Below are positions 1-10,683 of a stretch of 64,000 nucleotides of DNA, piece by piece. This DNA comes from CBDATG01 sp965200145. GTDB taxonomy: Bacteria; Chloroflexota; Dehalococcoidia; Lucifugimonadales; Lucifugimonadaceae. The stretch is taken from NCBI GenBank assembly GCA_965200145.1, contig CBDATG010000002.1:1178001-1242000 (forward strand), read 5' to 3'. The notes under the pieces were generated by a model. That model saw nothing but the letters and a program-made list of their open reading frames with translations, ran no database searches and was not told the origin of the DNA. Position 1 is the first letter of the stretch. Each line of letters opens with the position of its first letter. The position numbers were made by a program, and so were the translations under genes.

Positions 1-1
1 C

Positions 2-295
2 GGCTGAATGACCGGTACCCTAGGCGGTGCCCTTGAGGCGCGCGGAATCCCTGCTGCTAAAGACAACCTGTCATCTGACACAATCGGCGAGATAGAAAAG
101 GAAAACAACGTCCTGGTAATAAAGCGGATTCACATCACATACAACCTCATCATCGACGCCGAACTCGCAGCCGAGAAAGCCGACGCCATAGCACGAGTGA
201 TGAACATACACGCCAACGCATGCCCCGTACACCGCTCAATCGGAAGCAGCATAGACATCACAACCAACCTAAACCTAATCGAAACCCAATCCTGA
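2..295 (+). CDS. OsmC-like redox protein, 5'-truncated by window edge, candidate selenoprotein
   Basis: The visible reading frame is the C-terminal part of an OsmC/Ohr-family protein, a family that reduces organic hydroperoxides with two catalytic cysteines. The second family cysteine is in NIHANACPVHRSIGSSID (about residue 72 of the visible part). The expected first catalytic Cys precedes the conserved MTGTLGGALEARGI segment, and exactly there (bases 5-7) lies an in-frame TGA, preceded by a Gly codon (2-4). I infer read-through as selenocysteine, giving G-U-M-T-G-T-L. The alternative is translation from the ATG at 8, which would yield a 95-residue protein without its peroxidatic residue. Two mutually exclusive short hairpins follow the UGA: 14-19 with 26-31, and 27-31 with 37-41. 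The gene start lies outside the window, so the case rests on 4 upstream bases. Confidence 0.6.
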
Positions 296-298
296 AAA

Positions 299-320
299 AT
301 CCTGCCTAACCCTGTTAAAT
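299..320. repeat. Short dispersed intergenic repeat, copy 1
   Basis: ATCCTGCCTAACCCTGTTAA is followed by AT just after the OsmC stop codon and just before the AGGAGAG ribosome binding site of the M81 gene. It matches the repeat family seen at 1912, 3577, 4423, 16868, 22900, 23610 and 39374. Confidence 0.7.
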
Positions 321-334
321 CAAAGGAGAGTGAC

Positions 335-1909
335 ATGCGCATCCCCATACTAGGCATCTCCCACGAGACAAACACATTCTCGAACGTCCCCGCGGACTAT
401 CAACAGTGGGTCAACTCCGGCATCCTGCGCGGCCAGGAGATCGTCAGCAAGTTCGCAGATGCACGATACACAATCTCCGGTTACCTCCAAGCCGCCGACG
501 AACTCGGATTCGATGCCATCCCGCTCATGTATGCCGTGACAGGACCAATCGGCACCATCACAAAGGACGCTTACGACCGCCTCACCGACGAGATGTTCGC
601 AATGCTCAAAGACGGCGCTCCTTGGGACGCCGTGCTCGTCTCAAACCACGGCGCCGCCGTCAGCGAAGAGTGGCCAGACATGGACGGCGAATTCTGCCGC
701 GCCGTAAGAGAAATCGTCGGTCCAGACACTCCCGTCGGGGTAACTCTGGACATGCACGCAAACGTCAGCAAAGCTGTGGTCGCACACACTGACGTATGCA
801 TCGTATGGCGCACAAACCCGCACCTCGACCCGAAGCCACGCGCCAGAAAATGCGCCGAACTAATATACCGAACCGCATCGGGCGAGATCAAGCCTACGCA
901 GTGGATCGAATTGCCGCCCATGCTGATCAACATCGTCAAGCAGTTCACCGGCGAAGAACCCATGAAATCATGGGTCGAACAATGCATCGCCGCTAACGAT
1001 ACTCCCGGCATCCTAGACACAAGCATCGCCGAAGGATATCCCTACGCGGATGTGCACGAGATGGGCATGTCATGGACCGCCATCGCCGACAACGACCCCG
1101 AACTCGCGAAAGCCACCGCACAGAAGATGGCGCAGCAGGCATGGAACGAACGCGAAAAACTCATCGTCGACATCCCGAGCATTGACCAAGCACTCGACAT
1201 GGCGTTAAGCGACTACATCGGCCCGCGCAACCTCGGCGAAGCTGACCAAGTTCCAACCGACGGAACCGCACTAACAATGCCCGACGATACCGGCAGCACG
1301 CGGCGCGGACCAATCGTTCTGATGGATGTCGGCGACAACATCGGCGGAGGATCCGCCGCAGATTCCACTCACATACTCAAGCGTGCCGTAGAACGTAACA
1401 TCAGCAGCTTCCTCCAGACCTTGTACGACCCCGGCGCTGTCAACGCATGCCTAGACGCAGGCATCGGTGCAACCGTCAGCCTAGCAGTAGGCGGCAAGAC
1501 AGACGACCTGCACGGCGAGCCCGTCCAAGTCTCCGGCACCGTCAAGGCAGCCACCGACGGACTATACGAGGAACTGGGTGCTTCACACGGCGGATTCCGA
1601 TACTACTCCGCGGGCCCATCCGTCAGACTAGACACCGACGGCGGACAGACTCTGCTGCTAACATCAGAGCGCGCAGGAAACACTACTCGCGCCCAGATGT
1701 ACCACATCGGCATAATCCCAGAGCGATACAGGATCGTAGTAGCAAAGGGTGTAGTCTCTCCAAGACCCGCATACCAACCAATCGCCGGAAAAGTGATAGT
1801 AGTAAACACTCCAGGCGTAACAACCGCCGACCTGACAACCTTCACATACAACCGCCGCCGAACCCCAATCTACCCCCTAGAACCAACCGCAACCTACACC
1901 CAATCCTAA
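335..1909 (+). CDS. M81 family metallopeptidase (MlrC/microcystinase C-like)
   Basis: This 524-residue protein resembles the M81 family, whose founding member MlrC hydrolyses linear microcystin peptides; the natural substrate of environmental homologues is usually unknown. Visible signatures are the N-terminal ISHETNTFS (residues 8-16), VSNHGAAVSEEWPDMDGEF near residue 105, VTLDMHANVS near residue 137, and the C-terminal DVGDNIGGGSAADST segment near residue 335. Length and motif order match full-length family members. The ATG at 335 has a good ribosome binding site (AGGAGAG, about 7 nt upstream). It is followed after a short repeat by a sulfatase gene on the same strand, so the two may be co-transcribed. 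SAR202-type genomes often carry such genes beside enolase-superfamily enzymes. I am confident of the family but not of the substrate. Confidence 0.9.
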   Translation: MRIPILGISHETNTFSNVPADYQQWVNSGILRGQEIVSKFADARYTISGYLQAADELGFDAIPLMYAVTGPIGTITKDAYDRLTDEMFAMLKDGAPWDAVLVSNHGAAVSEEWPDMDGEFCRAVREIVGPDTPVGVTLDMHANVSKAVVAHTDVCIVWRTNPHLDPKPRARKCAELIYRTASGEIKPTQWIELPPMLINIVKQFTGEEPMKSWVEQCIAANDTPGILDTSIAEGYPYADVHEMGMSWTAIADNDPELAKATAQKMAQQAWNEREKLIVDIPSIDQALDMALSDYIGPRNLGEADQVPTDGTALTMPDDTGSTRRGPIVLMDVGDNIGGGSAADSTHILKRAVERNISSFLQTLYDPGAVNACLDAGIGATVSLAVGGKTDDLHGEPVQVSGTVKAATDGLYEELGASHGGFRYYSAGPSVRLDTDGGQTLLLTSERAGNTTRAQMYHIGIIPERYRIVVAKGVVSPRPAYQPIAGKVIVVNTPGVTTADLTTFTYNRRRTPIYPLEPTATYTQS

Positions 1910-1911
1910 AC

Positions 1912-1933
1912 ATCCTGCCTATCCCTGTGAATT
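1912..1933. repeat. Short dispersed intergenic repeat, copy 2
   Basis: ATCCTGCCTATCCCTGTGAA followed by TT fills the 17-base gap between the M81 stop codon and the sulfatase start. The GTG proposed as sulfatase start (1927-1929) lies inside the repeat. Confidence 0.7.
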
Positions 1934-3579
1934 CCCGCCCGAACATCATAGTAGTAATGGTCGACGACCTAGGCTTCTCCGACATAGGAGCCTACGGCGG
2001 CGAGATCAACACGCCAAACATCGACGCGCTCGCACACAACGGCATCCGCGCCACGCAGATGTACAACGGCGCGAGATGTTGCCCTTCGCGCGCCGCACTG
2101 TTGACCGGACTAAACCCGCACCAAGCTGGTATCGGTCAAATGACCGCAAACCTAGGACAGCCCAGCTACCAGGGATACCTCAACAACCAGTGCGTAACGG
2201 CCGCCGAAGTCCTGAAGCAGCACGGATACACAACTCTGATGTCGGGCAAGTGGCATGCCGGCGGTGGATACGACAGACGCCGACGCGACCAATGGAACCC
2301 GGGCGACGGCACACACCCCCTGCCCACTCAACGCGGATTCGACCAATACTTCGGGCTGCTAGAAGCCGCCGACTCCTACTGGAACCCCAAATCACTAATG
2401 CTTCAAGACAAGCTCATCGATGTCGAAACTGACGACTTCCACCTGACTGATGCCATCGCCGACAACGCCGTCAAGCAGATACGAACCGCCGTATCTGCCG
2501 ACAAACCATTCTTCCAGTACGTCGCATTCACTGCCCCGCACTGGCCACTGCACGCGTGGGAAGACGACATCGCCGACTACGAAGGGCGCCAATACATGCA
2601 AGGCTGGGATGCCATCCGCGCCGCGAGACACGAAACCCAACGCGCCATGGGCATAGTCGACGACAAACAGCCGATCTCACCGAGAGACGAAGACGCGCCG
2701 CCTTGGGAAGATGTCCAGAACAAGCAGTACGAAGACATACGCATGGCAGTATATGCCGCCATGATCCAGCAGGTAGACAGAGGCATCGGGCGCATCGTCG
2801 ACACCCTGCGACAGAACAACCAACTCGACAACACATGCATCATGTTCCTATCCGACAACGGCGGATGCGCAGAACTGTTCCAAGAAGACAGCGACTGGCC
2901 AGACCCCTCGCAGTGGGAAACGGAGCCCACACGCGAAGGACTCCCAGTCAGAGTCGGCGACATTCCAGAGCTCAGACCCGGTCCAGACACTACATTCCAA
3001 GCCGTCGAACTACCTTGGGCAAACGCCTCAAACACTCCCTTCCGCCTCTTCAAGCGTTGGATACACGAAGGCGGCGTTGCAACTCCGTTCATCGTCCACT
3101 GGCCAGATGTGATTACCCAGCCCGCCATACTCGACAACACGCCCATGCACATAACAGACATCGCTGCTACAGCATACGACGCAACCAACGCAACATACCC
3201 AACCGAGTTCAACGACAATCCAATCACACCTCTCGAAGGCGAATCCTTCCTACCAGCCCTGCTGGGAAACCCATGGCAACGACAGAAACCCATCGCCATC
3301 GAACATGAAGGCAACAGAGGCATCAGAATCGGCGACTGGAAACTAGTAGCCGAGTGGAACAGCCCATGGGAGCTCTACAACATCCCGAACGACCGCACCG
3401 AGCTAAACAACCTAGCCGACTCTGAACCGCAAAGAGTCGACGCAATGACCGCAGCCTACAACGAATGGGCTGACCGCGCCGGCGCGCTCCCCTGGCCAGT
3501 CCAAAAGGGACTCCTAGCCAAACGAACAAAGGGCAAAAGAGACCACATCTCCCAACACAGATCCCCTCCACCAAACTAA
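1927..3579 (+). CDS. Arylsulfatase-type sulfatase (S1 family)
   Basis: Type I sulfatase that hydrolyses sulfate esters, using a formylglycine made from Cys. With GTG at 1927 the protein has 550 residues and begins directly with the family's first strand, RPNIIVVMVDDLGFSDIG, which carries the metal-binding Asp pair. The modification motif is C51-C-P-S-R (CCPSRAALLTG), and SGKWHAGG (near residue 108) and FLSDNGGCAE (near residue 315) are further family motifs. The same frame is open upstream to 1447, but that overlaps the M81 gene and has no sulfatase character, so I rejected the longer start. No ribosome binding site or signal peptide is evident; the start lies inside a short repeat. The stop codon (3577-3579) opens the next repeat. 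The substrate is unknown; a marine sulfated glycan or sulfated metabolite is plausible. Confidence 0.88.
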   Translation: MNSRPNIIVVMVDDLGFSDIGAYGGEINTPNIDALAHNGIRATQMYNGARCCPSRAALLTGLNPHQAGIGQMTANLGQPSYQGYLNNQCVTAAEVLKQHGYTTLMSGKWHAGGGYDRRRRDQWNPGDGTHPLPTQRGFDQYFGLLEAADSYWNPKSLMLQDKLIDVETDDFHLTDAIADNAVKQIRTAVSADKPFFQYVAFTAPHWPLHAWEDDIADYEGRQYMQGWDAIRAARHETQRAMGIVDDKQPISPRDEDAPPWEDVQNKQYEDIRMAVYAAMIQQVDRGIGRIVDTLRQNNQLDNTCIMFLSDNGGCAELFQEDSDWPDPSQWETEPTREGLPVRVGDIPELRPGPDTTFQAVELPWANASNTPFRLFKRWIHEGGVATPFIVHWPDVITQPAILDNTPMHITDIAATAYDATNATYPTEFNDNPITPLEGESFLPALLGNPWQRQKPIAIEHEGNRGIRIGDWKLVAEWNSPWELYNIPNDRTELNNLADSEPQRVDAMTAAYNEWADRAGALPWPVQKGLLAKRTKGKRDHISQHRSPPPN

Positions 3580-3617
3580 CAGGGATGCACAGGATACGCA
3601 GGATATCCCCGTTAATT
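3577..3617. repeat. Short repeat, copy 3, forming a bidirectional end between convergent genes
   Basis: Two diverging copies meet: TAACAGGGAT (3577-3586) pairs imperfectly with ATCCCCGTTA (3605-3614), with GGATACGCAGGATA between them. The stop codon of the sulfatase (3577-3579, + strand) and that of the SDR gene (3612-3614, - strand) are both inside the repeat. It probably acts as a transcript end for both genes. Confidence 0.65.
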
Positions 3618-4418
3618 CATGACCTGGCCGCCGTCGCATTGGATGGTCTGGCCTGTGATGTTGCGTGCGTCTTCAGACGCTAGGAATGCAGCTAGTGCGC
3701 CTATGTCGCGGGGAGTTTGTGGTCGGCCCAGCGGGATGACCTCTGCCGCCGCCTCTTCAAATGCCGCCAAGTGTGGACGACCTGCGACATCCGGATCGCC
3801 CATCTCGTCGCGCCGTTGCATCCATTCTTGATGGAATGCTGTCCAGATCCTGCCCGGCGCGATGGCGTTGACATTGATGTTCTCGGCAGCATACTCGCGC
3901 GCCAGCGCCTGCGTGTAGGCGATCACTGCCATCTTGGTCGTCGCATAGTACGCGGTAACATACTTCGCCGCGCGGGCGGCGACGGACGAGATGTTGATGA
4001 TCTTGCCATATCGTCTCTCGCGCATCTGCGGCAACACGGCCTCGGTGACATCCGCCAATCCCTTGACATTCACCTTCCAAGTGAACTCCCAGTCGATATC
4101 GCGCCAAACAACACCCGACGACCCGGGCGCGCCAGAAACACCCGCATTGTTTGCCAATATGTCGATCCGTCCCGCCGACTCCGTGGCGATGCTCACCGCC
4201 TCGGAAATAGATTGCTGATCTGTCACATCCATGTGCACTGCATATCCGGTGCTACCCAGCTCTGCGACGCGTTCAACAGCAGCGTTGGCATTGTCGTCGT
4301 TCAGGTCTGCGATGACGATAACCGCGCCCTGCTCAGCAAAGCGTTCCACAATGCCAAGCCCAAGCCCCTGTCCACCACCGGTAACCAAGGCAACTCTCCC
4401 ACTAAGATCTGCAAACAT
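3612..4418 (-). CDS. SDR family NAD(P)-dependent oxidoreductase
   Basis: Classical short-chain dehydrogenase/reductase of 268 residues. Visible are the Rossmann nucleotide motif VTGGGQGLGLGI (residues 12-23), an acidic D at the end of beta-2 (VIADLND, favouring NAD), the NNAG motif near residue 93, the catalytic Ser in NISSVAARA, and the catalytic Y-x-x-x-K in AYYATTKMA. It ends with the usual TGQTIQCDGGQVMN C-terminus. It is convergent with the sulfatase and lies downstream of the giant surface gene on the same strand, only 4 bases from its end. Probably it oxidises a sugar or hydroxy-acid intermediate in the catabolic cluster; the substrate cannot be read from sequence. Confidence 0.9.
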   Translation of the reverse strand: MFADLSGRVALVTGGGQGLGLGIVERFAEQGAVIVIADLNDDNANAAVERVAELGSTGYAVHMDVTDQQSISEAVSIATESAGRIDILANNAGVSGAPGSSGVVWRDIDWEFTWKVNVKGLADVTEAVLPQMRERRYGKIINISSVAARAAKYVTAYYATTKMAVIAYTQALAREYAAENINVNAIAPGRIWTAFHQEWMQRRDEMGDPDVAGRPHLAAFEEAAAEVIPLGRPQTPRDIGALAAFLASEDARNITGQTIQCDGGQVMN

Positions 4419-4422
4419 CTGA

Positions 4423-4468
4423 CTATCCTTTCGCTATCCTGCGCATCCTGCCTATCCCTGTTAGTATA
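4423..4468. repeat. Short repeat, copy 4, encoding the tail of the surface protein
   Basis: Four iterations of a TATCCTG-like unit run CTATCCTTTCGCTATCCTGC, GCATCCTGCC, TATCCCTGTTAG. Read on the minus strand they encode the last 13 residues and stop of the giant surface gene, LTGIGRMRRIAKG. The repeat thus supplies the positively charged cytoplasmic tail that follows the membrane anchor. Confidence 0.7.
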
Positions 4469-7107
4469 AGTGCGCCTGTTAGGAGGGTTAGCAGTAGGAT
4501 TGTGTAGCCCGGCGTAGTTGCACCTGTGTCTGGGGTGTCTGCTGGGGTGGTTGGGGTTGTCTGGGTTGGGGCTGGGACTAGGCCTAGGCGGGCTACTGCT
4601 ATGGTGGCTGGGAGCTGGGTTAGGGTGCCGCAGACGGTCAGGTCGCCGGAGAGGGAGCGGATCTTTGTGCTCAGGATGGACAGGTCGCCGGTGGACTTGC
4701 GCTGGACTAGGACTACGTTGGACAGGTCAGCGCGGAACTCCTGTGGGAAGGGTAGGCAGGCCGTGGCCGGCTCGTTCAGGGTGTAGGACGGTATGGGCGG
4801 CTCGCCGTTGTCTGCTATGGCGTTTATGTCGTAGTAGCTGCCCGCCAGGGACATCGTTGCGCCCGGGATCGGGGCCGGTGTCGGTATGTCCGACTGGACG
4901 GCGCCTATGCCTACGACGGTGCGGTCTGGTATCGCGCCTGCGGGTGCGGTCACCGTGATGTCTGTGCCGGTGAAGGTTCCGCCCTTGGTCGGCGTGAAGA
5001 CTGTGTATGTGCCACCCTTGTCGTCTGTCATGCTTGTCGGGATTGCGCCTGTGGGGTCTACCGGGTCGGGTCGCGGTGCGGGGACTGCTGGGATGCCGGA
5101 GACGCGTATCGTGAACGTCGCGGTGCACTGGGCGCGCTCTGCGTCGGTTATCTCTGCCGCGCCTTCGTGGTGGCTGGTGCATACGCCGTCGGGCTGTGCC
5201 TCGGCGGTTACGATGTATCTGCCTGGCGAGCTGGGCGCTGTGTATGTCACTCTGCGCTCATTGTTCGGTGTCGCGAATGTTCCGCCGGCGGAGCCTGTGC
5301 TGCCGTCAGCGAGCTTGTCCTCCCAGCGGAACACCAGCTTGGAGCCCGGCTTGCCCGGGATGCTGTTGTCCAGCACCTCCTGGCCGTCGTATATGTCCAC
5401 TGTCAGCGCGATCGTGTCGCCGGCGCGGACGCTCACCTCGCGCACTGTCGGGCGGATGGAGTGCACCTCTGCGATCCTGAGTCTCGCGCTGCCGGCGGCG
5501 CTGGCTATCGGGCTCGGGCCTGCGCCGGTCTGCATCCGCAGCTCGAAGTCGTGTGAGATTCCCGATTCCAGGCCGGTTACCCACCTGCGCTGCGTCGAGC
5601 CGCGGTCGCCCTCGTGGTTGACGCGGATCCACTCCGACCACGTCGCAGTGCCGGTGGGCTTTGTGCGGTACTCGTAGTAGTCAGGCGTGTAGAGCGCCGG
5701 GCTGGACCACTGCAGCAGTATCACGCCGGACGATTCTGATGCCTCGAAGTCCTCAGCCTTGACCAGCGGCGCCGCTTGCGCCTTTTTCGTCAGCGGAAGC
5801 GTGAAGCCGGTCGTCATGCCGGTGTAGGCGCGGACCTGTATCTCGTACTCGACGCCTGGTCTCAGATCAGGTATCAGGAACTGGTTTTGGCTCGCCTGCG
5901 GCGTCACCTTGAACCAGCGCGACCACTGGCCAGGGTTGACGGTGCGATGGCGATAGATGAACGGGTCGGTTCCGCGTGGCAGCGTGATCGCGATGCGTCC
6001 GGGGATGGTAGCCGGGCCCACGCGTATGCGGCATGTATCGCCGGCACGTTCGGCCGCTGGTCCATGAATGTTGCGCCGCGTGCAGATGCAGACGCGGATG
6101 CGGCCATGGACCGTCCCACGTTCGTTATCGCCGCGCGCACCTCTAGCTGGTACGCCGCCCCCTCGTCGAGCAGGGTGATCGTCGTGCTGGTCATCGTAGC
6201 GGCTACGCTGGTCCAGTCCTCATTTGCAGGCCACGGATCGGCGGATAGCCTGTATCGGTACTCGTAGCTGGTGGCGCCGTTGACCGCCATCCATGAGATG
6301 TCCACCTCCGCCAGGGAATACTCCCGTCGTGGCGGTGAAGGATGCCGGCGTTGGGACAGGTGTCGGTGTGCCGGTCGTCGACACAGCAGCGGATGCGCCG
6401 ACGGTCTGCATGACGGCTCGGAGCTGGAATGTGCGCGCCATGCCAGCAAGCAGGCCGGTGTAGGTGTAAGTCGTCGCGGTGCCAGCAGATGTCCATGACG
6501 ACCATGCGCCGGACCACGCGCCAGTCATGCCCAGGCGGTGTCGCAGCTCGTAGCGCAGGATGGTCACGCCCGCGGATGCGGTCCAGCTCAGATCCACCTC
6601 GCCGGGGTTTGTTCCGCCGTCCGCGCTGAAGGCGGTCGGCGGTGGTACTGGCCTGGCAGTCTGCGTTCCGCGTTGCGGCAGGCTGTAGCCTATGGCACTC
6701 GAGGCGTAGACGCGGAACTGCACATGGTAGCTGACCCCGCTTGCAGTCCGGATGCGGTGACCGTGACCTCGTCGTCGAAGTCACCGTCGTTGTCGGCGTC
6801 CGGCACCTTGGTCCATGTGGCGGGGTATGCCGAGTCCGGGGCAGTCTCCAGCTTTTGTAGCGGTATTCGTAGTGCTCAACCGGCGCGCCTCCGGCCGGAG
6901 CCGTCCAGTCGATCTTGATGTCACCCGGGTTCGGGCCGTGGCCGAACGTCAGCGTTGCGGGGCCGGGAGTCGTCTGGGCTTGCGCGCGCACTGCTGTGGT
7001 CGCGGGCGACTCGCCTATTCCAGTGACTCGTGCGCGCAGCTGGATGTTGTACCACTCGCCGCCGCTGAGGTTGGGTATGGTGTGCGATGTGCCGGTGCCT
7101 GCAGATG

Positions 7108-10100
7108 TCAGGAGCCGTACGTCGCTACGGACTCCAGCTTGTGTCGGTACTGGTAGTCGGTGACGCCGGTGAGCGCGGTCCAGGAGAGGTCTATCTCGTC
7201 CGCGCCGGAGCCGGTGGTGGCATCGAAGCCGGTCGGGATCGGAACGCTGGACGCGGTCGCGGACGCCGTGGCAGCGGCCGACGCGCCTATGGCGGTGGAC
7301 ATGAACAGGCGCAGCTCGATTTTGTACTGCTGATCTGCCGTCAGGCCGGTCAGCGTGTGGCGCGTCTCATCGTGCTGATCGTTGTCCGAGTCGCCGTCCG
7401 GCACCGGCGCCCAGTTGCTCCAGCTCGCGCCCGGAGTTGTGGGCTGGGTTCGCACCTGGAACAATGCAGTGCTCACCGTGACGGCGGTCTGCGCGTTCCA
7501 TCTCAGGTCTATGGCGCCGGCCGTGGTCGTGGATTTGGTCGCGGTGAAGCCTGTCGGTACGGCGATGCTCGAAGCGGTGCCGACCACAGCTGTCGCGGCG
7601 GACGAGCCCAGCGTGCTTCCATGGTAGAAGCGCACCTCGATGTTGTACGGCTGTCCGTTCATCAGGTCCGTCAGCGTGTGCGTGTTCGTGGAGTGGCCGC
7701 TGCTCGGCACGTCTGCCCATCCGAACGGCGAGGTGCCAGGCCAGTTCGTGGTCGATTGCAGCTTGTAGCGGAACTCGTACTTGGCAGTCGAGACGGTGAA
7801 CGCCGACTGCTGGTTCCATGCGAGCACGATGGAGCCTGGCACGGTCGTGGATGCGGTAGCGCGCAGGTTGGCAGGTCGCGCCAGTCCGGAGTAGATGCTT
7901 GACGCGGATGTCGCCGGGTCGCTGTGGTACTCCGCCGTCGTGGCAGTGCCCTCTGTGCCATCGGCGACCGCCGCGCGCAGCTGCACATCGTACTGCGTGC
8001 CTGCGGTCAGGCCGGTGATGGTGTACGACGTGGTGTTCGCCGCCGGGATGTTGACCCAGCCCAGTGGCGCGGTCGTCGGCCAAGAGGCGGAAGGCAGCTT
8101 GGTGCGGTACTGGTACTGCACCACCGCGTCGCCGGTCGGCAGTCCGGAGGTTGCGAGCGCGGTCCAGGTGATGTCTATCTCGCCGGGACCGTCGCCGATC
8201 GTTGCGTTCAGCGTGGTCGGCGCAGCTACCTCCTTGGCTGTCGCAGTTGCGGTGGTGCTGGCGCCCGGCTCACTCGCGCTGTTGCCAGAGGCCTGCGCGC
8301 GGATCTGAACCGTGTAGCCGACGCCTGCCCAGAGGCTGGTTATCGTGTACGAGGTCTCGTCGGAGCGGCCGTCGCCGCCGGAGTCCGGGACATCCGCCCA
8401 ATCGATGTACGCGCTGTCGGCCTGACCGGTCCGCTTGTGGCGGTACTGGAAGCCCGTGTGCGTGCCACCGGTTGGCACCGTCCAGCCGAGGTCTATCTCG
8501 CCAGGGTTGGTGCCGGTAGACGCGGTGTAGCTCGTCGGCGGCGACTGCGGCTGTGCCCTCGCAGAGGCCGTGGAGACCGGACCGAATGTGTTGGCGGCGG
8601 TGTGCGCGCGCAGCTCGAAGTTGTAGGTGCTGCCGCCGGTCAGACTCGTCACCGTATAGGCCGTCTCATCCGCCAGGCCGTTGGTGCCGCTGTCCGGGAT
8701 GTCCGCCCAGTCGGTGTAGGAGCTCCCTGACGTGTCCTCCCTGTACCGGTACTGGAACTTCGTGATGCCGGACACCGCGCCCCATGACAGGTCGACGGTG
8801 TCGGTGACCGAGCCCGATGTTGCGCTGAAGCTCGGCGGGGCGGGTATCGTCGCCGCGGTTGCAGTCGCGGTCGCCGCGACGGATGCGCCGACGGCGTTGG
8901 ACCAGTGGAACCGAAGCTCGACGTTATATGACTCGCCGGCGTCAAGTGCGCCGAGCGTCGTCTCATTTTCGTTGTGTGCGCCATCGCTGGCGGAGTCCGG
9001 GATGTCTGTCCAGCCCTCCGTGCTCGTCGTCGGCCATGCCGCGTTCGTGCGCTTGCGACGGATCTGGTACTTCGCCTCGCTGCCGCTCATGTCCGTCTGC
9101 GCCATCCAGTCAACGTCTATCGCCGCGGCCGTTGACATCGCCGCCGCCGCGGATAAGCCGGTCGGCACCGGAACCGCGGTGGGTGTGCCCTGGAACTTCG
9201 CCGCGGCGGATGTCAGCGAGCTGTTGGGCAGGAAGCGCAGCTCTATGTCGTACAGCTGCCGGTTCATCAGTCCCGAGAGCGTGGTTGTGAGCGTGTTGCG
9301 GTTGCTGCCGGAGATGTCCGCCCAACCGAACGGGCTCGCAGCAGGGAACGACGCGGTGGCGAGTTTGTAGCGTATCTGGTACTTGGCATCCGTGAAGGTC
9401 GAGCCGAAGGTCGTCTGCGCCACCCAGGTGATCGATATCTCGCCCGGGTTCGTGCCGCCGGTCGCCTGCGGGTCGTCCGGAACTGCCAGCCCGGAGCGGG
9501 TGTTCGTGTCGGACGCGGACGCGCTGTAGTACTCCGGAGTCGTCGCCGTGCCCTCGTCGTTGTCGTGTATCGCAGCGCGCAGCTGCACGTCGTATGACGT
9601 GTACGCGGTCAGGCCGGTGATCTTGTAGCTTGTCTCATCGGCTTGCGAGTTGCCGTTGTCAGTGCCGTCCGGCACCTGCGCCCATGAGCCGGTGCCGGTG
9701 GTGGCGTAGGATGTCGCGCTCATCAGCTTGTAGCGGTACTCGTATCGCACCACGGCGTCGCGCGTCGGTGGAGTGCCGGGCGTTGACGGGAGTCCACTGG
9801 ATGCAAGCGCGGTCCATGAGATGTCGATCTCGCCGGGCCCGGAGCCGGTCGTCGCCATCAGCCCGGTTGGCGCTGCGACTGCCTGCGCGGTAGCCGTTGC
9901 GGTTGTGCTTGCGCCTGGCGTGCTGGTCCCGCCGGTTGCCACAACGCGCAGCTGCACGTTGTAGCTCACTCCTGCCCACAGGCTGCCTATCGTGTACTCC
10001 GTCTCATCAGCCTGTGAGTTGCCGCTGTCGGATCCGTCCGGCACCTGCTGCCATGTCGCGGGGTACGATCCCGCGGTTGCGACCTTGTACCGGTACTCGA

Positions 10101-10683
10101 AGCGGGTGATTGTGCCAATCGTGGGTGCCACCCATGTCAGGTCGATCTCGCCCGGGTTGGTGCCGGTCGACGCGGTGAAGCTTGTCGGCGGCGCCTGCGT
10201 CTGCGCCCTCGCCGTGGCCGTGGCCTGGGCCCCGAACGTGTTGGCGGCGGTGTGCGCACGCAGGTGGAACTCGTAGTTGTCGCCGCTGTCCAGACCGGTC
10301 ACGGTGTACGACGTCTCATCGTGCAGGTCAGTATCGGGGTCGGCGGCGGACGTGTCGTCCGGGATGTCGGCCCAGGTGCCGTGCGTGTTCGCGTCGGCCT
10401 TCTTGTAGCGGTACTGGTACTTGGTGATGCCGTTCACGGTGTCCCAGGTCAGGTCGACTGTTCCGGCGGTGGTGCCGGAGCTGGCGCTGAAGTTCGGCGG
10501 CGCGGGTATCGTGGACGCGGTTGCCGTCTTGCTGACCGCTGTTGATGAGCCTATGGCGGAGTTCCAGAGGAATCGCAGCTCGAAGTCGTAGGACGACCCG
10601 GCGGTGAGGCCGGTCACTGTGACGCCGGTCTCGTTGTGGTGGTTCGCATCGCTGTCGCCGACGCTCGTGCCGCCGTCGTCCAC
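7108..10683 (-). repeat. Uninterrupted fibronectin-III array with a five-domain higher-order repeat
   Basis: This 1191-residue open block holds about eleven fibronectin-III domains whose types recur in the order A-B-C-D-E: A ends HTAANTFG, B starts TGTNPGEIDL, C starts GPGEIDISWTAL, D contains SPFGWAD, and E ends ASTIPAPP or similar. Equivalent sites such as the NPGEIDL codons near 10140 and 8490 lie about 1,650 bases apart, so the whole five-domain block was duplicated, not only single domains. The same order can be followed in the frameshifted part upstream (about 13,300-11,300), where the spacing is larger. Confidence 0.75.

Noticed and set aside
1447..1926. N-terminal extension of the sulfatase to 1447
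   Set aside because: It overlaps the M81 gene in another frame and is Arg-rich out-of-frame sequence; sulfatase similarity starts at about 1936.
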